The position numbers and the translations under genes were made by a program. From the NCBI GenBank assembly GCA_019137115.1, contig JAGVSV010000077.1:1-8646 (forward strand): 8,646 nucleotides of DNA, written 5' to 3'. Shown here in pieces: positions 5,197-8,646 of this stretch; within the stretch, counting starts at the first letter, position 1, and each line of letters begins with the position of its first letter. The notes beneath the pieces were generated by a model. It was given only the letters and a program-made list of their open reading frames with translations. It did not search any database and was not told the origin of the DNA. Origin of the DNA: Bacillota bacterium (lineage in GTDB: Bacteria > Bacillota > Clostridia > Christensenellales > Aristaeellaceae).

Positions 5197-8100
5197 TCTG
5201 CCGTTGCCTCCGGCGGGAAGTCCGGGCGCGGCCCGAAGTAGCCCGTCATTTCGGCGTCGCTTAGCTTGAACCAATCCTTGACCTGGTCATAGCAGTAGGT
5301 GGGGCGCTTGCGCATCGTGTCGCGCATGCGCTCCACGCGCGTGTCCCAGTAGCGCAGGCAGCCGTCCACCGTGGTGGGCTGTTCGCTGGATATGCTCTTG
5401 AGGTTCAGGGCCGCCCAGCGGTCAAAGTGCATCATCATCTCCGGCGCCAACAGGTCATAGCTGTGCTGCAGCTGGTTGAGCATCACGTCGGTGGTCAACT
5501 GCTGGAAAATCTCGCCGAACCGCGTCAAAAACTGGTGCTGCATGTCCTTGTTCTCCAGGATTTTGCGGATCAGCGTGTTGTCAATCGCGTTGTTGATGCC
5601 CGTGCCCTTGGGGTTGAGGATATTGGCAATGCCGTTGAACGAGGATTTGAACAAGCCATAGTCCAGGTCAAACAGGATCCAGCGCCACTTGCCGCCCGGC
5701 AGCTTGTAGTAACGGATGTTGCCGGTGTCCGAGTTGGCGTAGAACGCCTCAAAGATCATGTAATCAAAATAGTTCTGGATGTCGATGTTGTCCATCAGGT
5801 ACTGCATATCGTCCGGGTTGGTGCCGGGGGATAGCGTCTTGGCTTTCTCCAGCAGCGCCTTGTACTCCCCGTTGGTGCCATAGTAGGCCTTGCTGTTGCC
5901 TTCCAGGATTGTCATGAAATCGGCTTCCTCCAATGGGATGCCCTCATGCTGCGCGACGAAATAGCGGCTCACGCGCTCCCTGAGGTTATAGTGCCCCCAG
6001 TACTGCCCGTTCAGGTAGACAATCACCGGGCGCCATGCCTGGTGGGCGACTGTGGTATCGGCGATCAGCGAGGTCAGCTGGGACTGCACGCCGTCGGCCA
6101 TGCGCGTCCAGACGCAGTCGTTGCCGCTCACCCTGAGCACAAAGGACTTGTACTCGGTATAGGGGCGATCTTCAAACAGCGCTGCGCGGAAATATTTGTC
6201 GCCGTATTTGGCGCGTGCGGTCACCTTGAAGGACTTTTGCGGCATGTCCAGCGAATACTGCCCGATCAGGCCGAAGGTTGCCCCCTGGCCAAAATAAGTT
6301 TGGTCGCCGTCGGCGCTGTACATTTCGGCATAGCCCGGGCGCTGGATTTTTCCGTGCGTGCGGTAGGTGGGCGTGGGGTTCCGGAACGGAATGTGCGGGT
6401 AGCTGGTCAGGTCCACGCCCTCGCCCGCGGCATACATGCCGGTCTGCGGGTTCCACAGTTCATCCGGGTCGGTGGTCAGGCACACCACGGGCAGCGTATA
6501 GTACGTTTTCATCACATAGGTGGCCGTCACCGGGTCGGACGGCTGCAGTCCGGGCACAAACGCGCGCGCGCGCACCACCGTGGTGTTGCCGATTGAAATG
6601 GGCTCCTCGTAGGTGGCGCCGGTTTCCAGCGTGGGGATAGAGCCGTCCAGCGTGTAGCGCACCTGTGCGCCCACAGGCGCGTCAATGGTCAGCGCGACAT
6701 CCTGCTGGTACAGCCCGCCGGGCACCGAGAACGTTGGACGGTCCGCGAAGCCCTCAAACCCCTGGCCGTTGACCACGCCGGGCGTGGGCGCGTCATAATA
6801 AAAAAAGCCGTCCTGCCCCAAAGTACGGCCGTAGGAGATGTTGGTGGGGATCTCCGGCAGGATGATCCGGTCTAGCACCCGGCCGTCCGGGTCCGCAAGG
6901 GTCATCACCTCCCCGCCTGCCCGCTTCAGTGCAAAAGAAGCGTGCAGCTGTGCGGCATTGCTGCCGGGATCGGTGCTCTTGTCCAGCAGGATCACCTTGC
7001 TCTCGCCCGGCCAGATCGACACGCCCTGCGGGAAACGCCACTTGCGCGGCCAGTTGATGTTGTCCGAAAGCCCCCAACCGGACATGTCGCGGATTTGGTC
7101 GGAGGTGTTGGTCAGCTCCACCCAGTCTGATGCCGGCTGGCCCGCAACCGGCGCCACCGCGTCGCTGCTGCTCATCAGCTCGGTGATCACCACGCCGCTG
7201 GGGTTCTGCGCGCGGAGGTATTTTTCCGCCAGGCTCTGCCCGCCCGCCGTGTTGGGCGCGCCGGGGGTGCCCACGGTGAACACCTGCCACTGGTCGGTGT
7301 TCGGGACGCGGCCATAGCTTTGATCGGCCGGCAGCGTCTGGAAGGTCACACGGTCGATCAGCTGGCCTACACGGTTGCTCAGCGTGATAGTCTCGCCCTC
7401 GGCAGCCAGCGAAAAATTGGTGTGCGGGTACCCGCTGGGGTTGACGCGGTCCTTGCCCGAGCAAAACACCAGATAGTACCCGCCCGGCCCGATGTAAGCG
7501 TCCTCGGGGAAAGGCCACTTGTTCGGGCGCTGCGGGTTGTCGCTCAAAAACAGGCTGGACAGGCTGATCATTTCATCGCCGGTGTTGTACAGCTCCACCC
7601 AGTCGCTCAACTCCCCATCCTCATCGCGCAGGCCGGAGCGCGGCGCGGCCATCAGCTCATTGATGACCAGCACGCCCTTTGCCACCGAATAGCTGGCCAT
7701 GTAGGCCTCGTGGCCCTCCTGCGTGTTGGGGTAGCCCGGCGTGTACGCGTCGCTGACCTCATACACATCCCCGGGCATCAGCGCGTACACCTCATCCACG
7801 TTGAGCGTGGGCACGGCCAGCGACGTGATGACCCGGCCGGATGTGTCAAACAGGTAGACATCGCTGCGCAAGGAGGACAGCTTGAACTTGGCGTGCAGCG
7901 GTTTCCCCACCCGGCTTTGGTTGATGCCGTCGCAGAACACCACCAGCCGCTCGCCGGGCCGCAGAATGATTTCCGGGAATAGGAACTTGGCTTTGTCCGG
8001 GCGGTTGGACAGGGTGACCCCCGCCAGATTCATATCGTTGACCGAGCTGTTGTACAGCTCCACCCAGTCGCCAAAGCGGCCGTTCTCGTCCGGCAGCGCC

Positions 8101-8309
8101 GATGCGTTGGACGCCATCACCTCCGAGATCACCAGGCCGTCATAGCCCTCGATGGGCGTGCCATCGGCCGCCACGTTCAGCGCGCGGCGGATGGGTTCCT
8201 TGGGCCCGATGATGATCAGCGCCACCACCAGCAGCGCCAGAACAATCAGCAGCCCCAGGCTGCTGCCTGGCTTGTGGGTGCGCCGGGGATTCCTTGGGGT
8301 GGGTTGCAT
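5193..8309 (-). CDS. Membrane-anchored lamin-tail/CotH kinase domain protein
   Basis: This protein of about 1038 residues has a short basic cytoplasmic tail, one membrane helix (about 18-35) and a large predicted extracytoplasmic part. Three lamin-tail domains follow in tandem (about 60-195, 214-355, 372-515), marked by VISEVMASN/VINELMAAP/VITELMSSS and DWVELYN, DWVELYN, DWVELTN. Next is a chitobiase/hexosaminidase C-terminal-like beta domain (about 525-600) with VRYTLDGSIPT and VVRARAFVPG, then a CotH kinase domain (about 605-960) with LRVSGND, VIVYLNGQYWGHYNLRER, SDTGNIRYY and WILFDLDYG. The Asp and Asn of SDTGN and the Asps of FDLD match the conserved CotH pattern, so an active kinase is plausible. 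CotH of Bacillus phosphorylates spore-coat proteins CotB and CotG; nothing here shows a sporulation role. The start is the ATG at 8307-8309, or the TTG just before it at 8310-8312, with AGGAGA at 8321-8326. It lies 20-odd bp after the Smr gene, in one operon. Confidence 0.9.
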   Translation of the reverse strand: MQPTPRNPRRTHKPGSSLGLLIVLALLVVALIIIGPKEPIRRALNVAADGTPIEGYDGLVISEVMASNASALPDENGRFGDWVELYNSSVNDMNLAGVTLSNRPDKAKFLFPEIILRPGERLVVFCDGINQSRVGKPLHAKFKLSSLRSDVYLFDTSGRVITSLAVPTLNVDEVYALMPGDVYEVSDAYTPGYPNTQEGHEAYMASYSVAKGVLVINELMAAPRSGLRDEDGELSDWVELYNTGDEMISLSSLFLSDNPQRPNKWPFPEDAYIGPGGYYLVFCSGKDRVNPSGYPHTNFSLAAEGETITLSNRVGQLIDRVTFQTLPADQSYGRVPNTDQWQVFTVGTPGAPNTAGGQSLAEKYLRAQNPSGVVITELMSSSDAVAPVAGQPASDWVELTNTSDQIRDMSGWGLSDNINWPRKWRFPQGVSIWPGESKVILLDKSTDPGSNAAQLHASFALKRAGGEVMTLADPDGRVLDRIILPEIPTNISYGRTLGQDGFFYYDAPTPGVVNGQGFEGFADRPTFSVPGGLYQQDVALTIDAPVGAQVRYTLDGSIPTLETGATYEEPISIGNTTVVRARAFVPGLQPSDPVTATYVMKTYYTLPVVCLTTDPDELWNPQTGMYAAGEGVDLTSYPHIPFRNPTPTYRTHGKIQRPGYAEMYSADGDQTYFGQGATFGLIGQYSLDMPQKSFKVTARAKYGDKYFRAALFEDRPYTEYKSFVLRVSGNDCVWTRMADGVQSQLTSLIADTTVAHQAWRPVIVYLNGQYWGHYNLRERVSRYFVAQHEGIPLEEADFMTILEGNSKAYYGTNGEYKALLEKAKTLSPGTNPDDMQYLMDNIDIQNYFDYMIFEAFYANSDTGNIRYYKLPGGKWRWILFDLDYGLFKSSFNGIANILNPKGTGINNAIDNTLIRKILENKDMQHQFLTRFGEIFQQLTTDVMLNQLQHSYDLLAPEMMMHFDRWAALNLKSISSEQPTTVDGCLRYWDTRVERMRDTMRKRPTYCYDQVKDWFKLSDAEMTGYFGPRPDFPPEATAD
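6561..6574. repeat. Alternating CG tract inside the CotH gene
   Basis: Six CG dinucleotides followed by CA form an uninterrupted alternating purine-pyrimidine run. On the coding strand it specifies part of the VRARAF motif of the chitobiase-like domain. Arg and Ala codons chosen as CGC and GCG explain it fully, though such tracts can slip or adopt Z-form DNA. Confidence 0.6.
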
Positions 8310-8332
8310 CAAAAAATGTTTCTCCTGTTACG

Positions 8333-8563
8333 TCAATATTCGCGCAGGACCAAAACGGTCTGGCCCGGGTTGCGGCCGCGCTCCATGCGCAGCACACGCG
8401 GATGCTTTCCAAACTCCTCGTGCAGCATATCGCGCAGCGCCGTGCCGCCGGAGTAGCCGTGGATGACGGTCAGCCGGTAATCAGCCGAGGTCGCGCGCGC
8501 CAGTGCGGACTGCACCGCGATGCGCGCCTGAAACAGGTTCTTTCCGTGAAGATCCAGCTCCAT
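8333..8563 (-). CDS. Small stand-alone Smr domain protein
   Basis: The 76-residue protein is essentially one Smr domain, the module at the C-terminus of MutS2 that binds or nicks DNA or RNA. It shows LDLHG (3-7), followed by a helix over about 9-24, and VIHGYSGGTALRDML (33-47), equivalent to the usual HGxGxGxLR loop, then the beta strand QTVLVL near the end. It should be cytoplasmic; its target is unknown. The frame is open to an ATG at 8587, but that ATG overlaps the predicted -10 (8586-8591) and would lie outside the transcript. GGGAGGG (8570-8576) is spaced 6 nt from the ATG at 8561-8563, which gives the start MELDLHG. An ATG at 8567-8569 would add two residues and sits too close to that site. 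The CotH gene follows after a gap of just over 20 bp, so the two genes share a transcript. Confidence 0.88.
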   Translation of the reverse strand: MELDLHGKNLFQARIAVQSALARATSADYRLTVIHGYSGGTALRDMLHEEFGKHPRVLRMERGRNPGQTVLVLREY

Positions 8564-8585
8564 TTCCATCCCTCCCGGCTCCTCC

Positions 8586-8614
8586 ATTATAAAGGCCGCC
8601 GCTCATATGGGCAA
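8586..8614 (-). promoter_or_regulatory. Promoter of the Smr-CotH operon
   Basis: On the minus strand TTGCCC (8609-8614) and a perfect TATAAT (8586-8591) are 17 bp apart. Transcription would start near 8579, giving a very short leader that still contains GGGAGGG before the Smr start. The -35 hexamer lies within the loop of an inverted repeat (8595-8620). Confidence 0.65.
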
Positions 8615-8620
8615 GGCGGC
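8595..8620. repeat. GCCGCC/GGCGGC inverted repeat around the Smr -35 element
   Basis: GCCGCC (8595-8600) and GGCGGC (8615-8620) form a 6-bp stem with a 14-base loop. On the minus strand the stem is followed by CTTTAT, so it could be the weak terminator of a gene to the right of the window, with the Smr promoter built into it. It could also be an operator. The sequence from 8621 to 8646 shows nothing identifiable. Confidence 0.35.
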
Positions 8621-8646
8621 ATAATTTTCGCAGCGGGGCGCACAGG

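Noticed and set aside
5193..5300. A rho-independent terminator between the convergent transporter and CotH genes
   Set aside because: GC-rich stems can be drawn on both sides, but none is followed by a T run in either direction.
6573..6585. The CACCAC/GTGGTG inverted repeat inside the CotH gene
   Set aside because: Six-base arms in coding DNA are explained by the Val-Val-Thr-Thr codons of the protein and have no T tract or regulatory context.
7320..7982. A 220-codon plus-strand frame opposite the CotH gene
   Set aside because: The translation is low-complexity and His/Val/Gln-rich, and it lies fully opposite the lamin-tail domains, whose motifs are clear on the minus strand.
1..8646. CRISPR array, tRNA, rRNA, insertion sequence or prophage
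   Set aside because: No regularly spaced repeats, cloverleaf-like sequence, conserved rRNA segment, transposase motif or terminal inverted repeats were seen.

Overview
The window is GC-rich, densely coded bacterial DNA with strong GGAGG-type ribosome binding sites and sigma-A-like promoters. It carries families common in Clostridia: a CotH kinase with lamin-tail domains, a secreted phosphodiester glycosidase and a stand-alone Smr domain protein. The best guess is a GC-rich Bacillota/Clostridia genome, perhaps Christensenellales-like. The phylum-level guess is moderate, the order-level guess is weak, and nothing here fixes a species.

Layout, left to right. The start of an unidentified minus-strand gene (1-68) runs off the left edge. 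It is divergent from a glycerate 2-kinase gene (315-1550, +). The 246-bp gap between them holds two divergent promoters and two hairpins. After the kinase stop, about 90 bp containing its 3' end and downstream hairpin occur a second time in diverged form (1586-1675), a relic of another allele or paralogue. A palindrome and a promoter follow. Then come three plus-strand genes: a secreted phosphodiester glycosidase (1886-2737), an extended SDR sugar epimerase/reductase-like enzyme (2750-3760, only 12 bp downstream) and a 12-helix MFS-type transporter (3832-5196). The transporter meets, tail to tail with a 4-bp overlap, a minus-strand operon read from the right. That operon is a small Smr-domain protein (8333-8563) followed by a large membrane-anchored protein with three lamin-tail domains, a chitobiase/hexosaminidase C-terminal-like domain and a CotH kinase domain (5193-8309).

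How the genes may work together. The glycosidase and SDR genes are almost certainly co-transcribed. With the transporter they could form a small sugar or envelope-related unit, but no substrate can be read from the sequence. The Smr-CotH pair is an operon by spacing, and pairs a predicted cytoplasmic nucleic-acid-binding domain with a predicted cell-surface kinase. The glycerate kinase appears to stand alone. No CRISPR array, tRNA, rRNA, transposase or phage gene was seen. The most unusual signals are the diverged tail duplication after the glycerate kinase and the multi-LTD CotH surface kinase paired with Smr.
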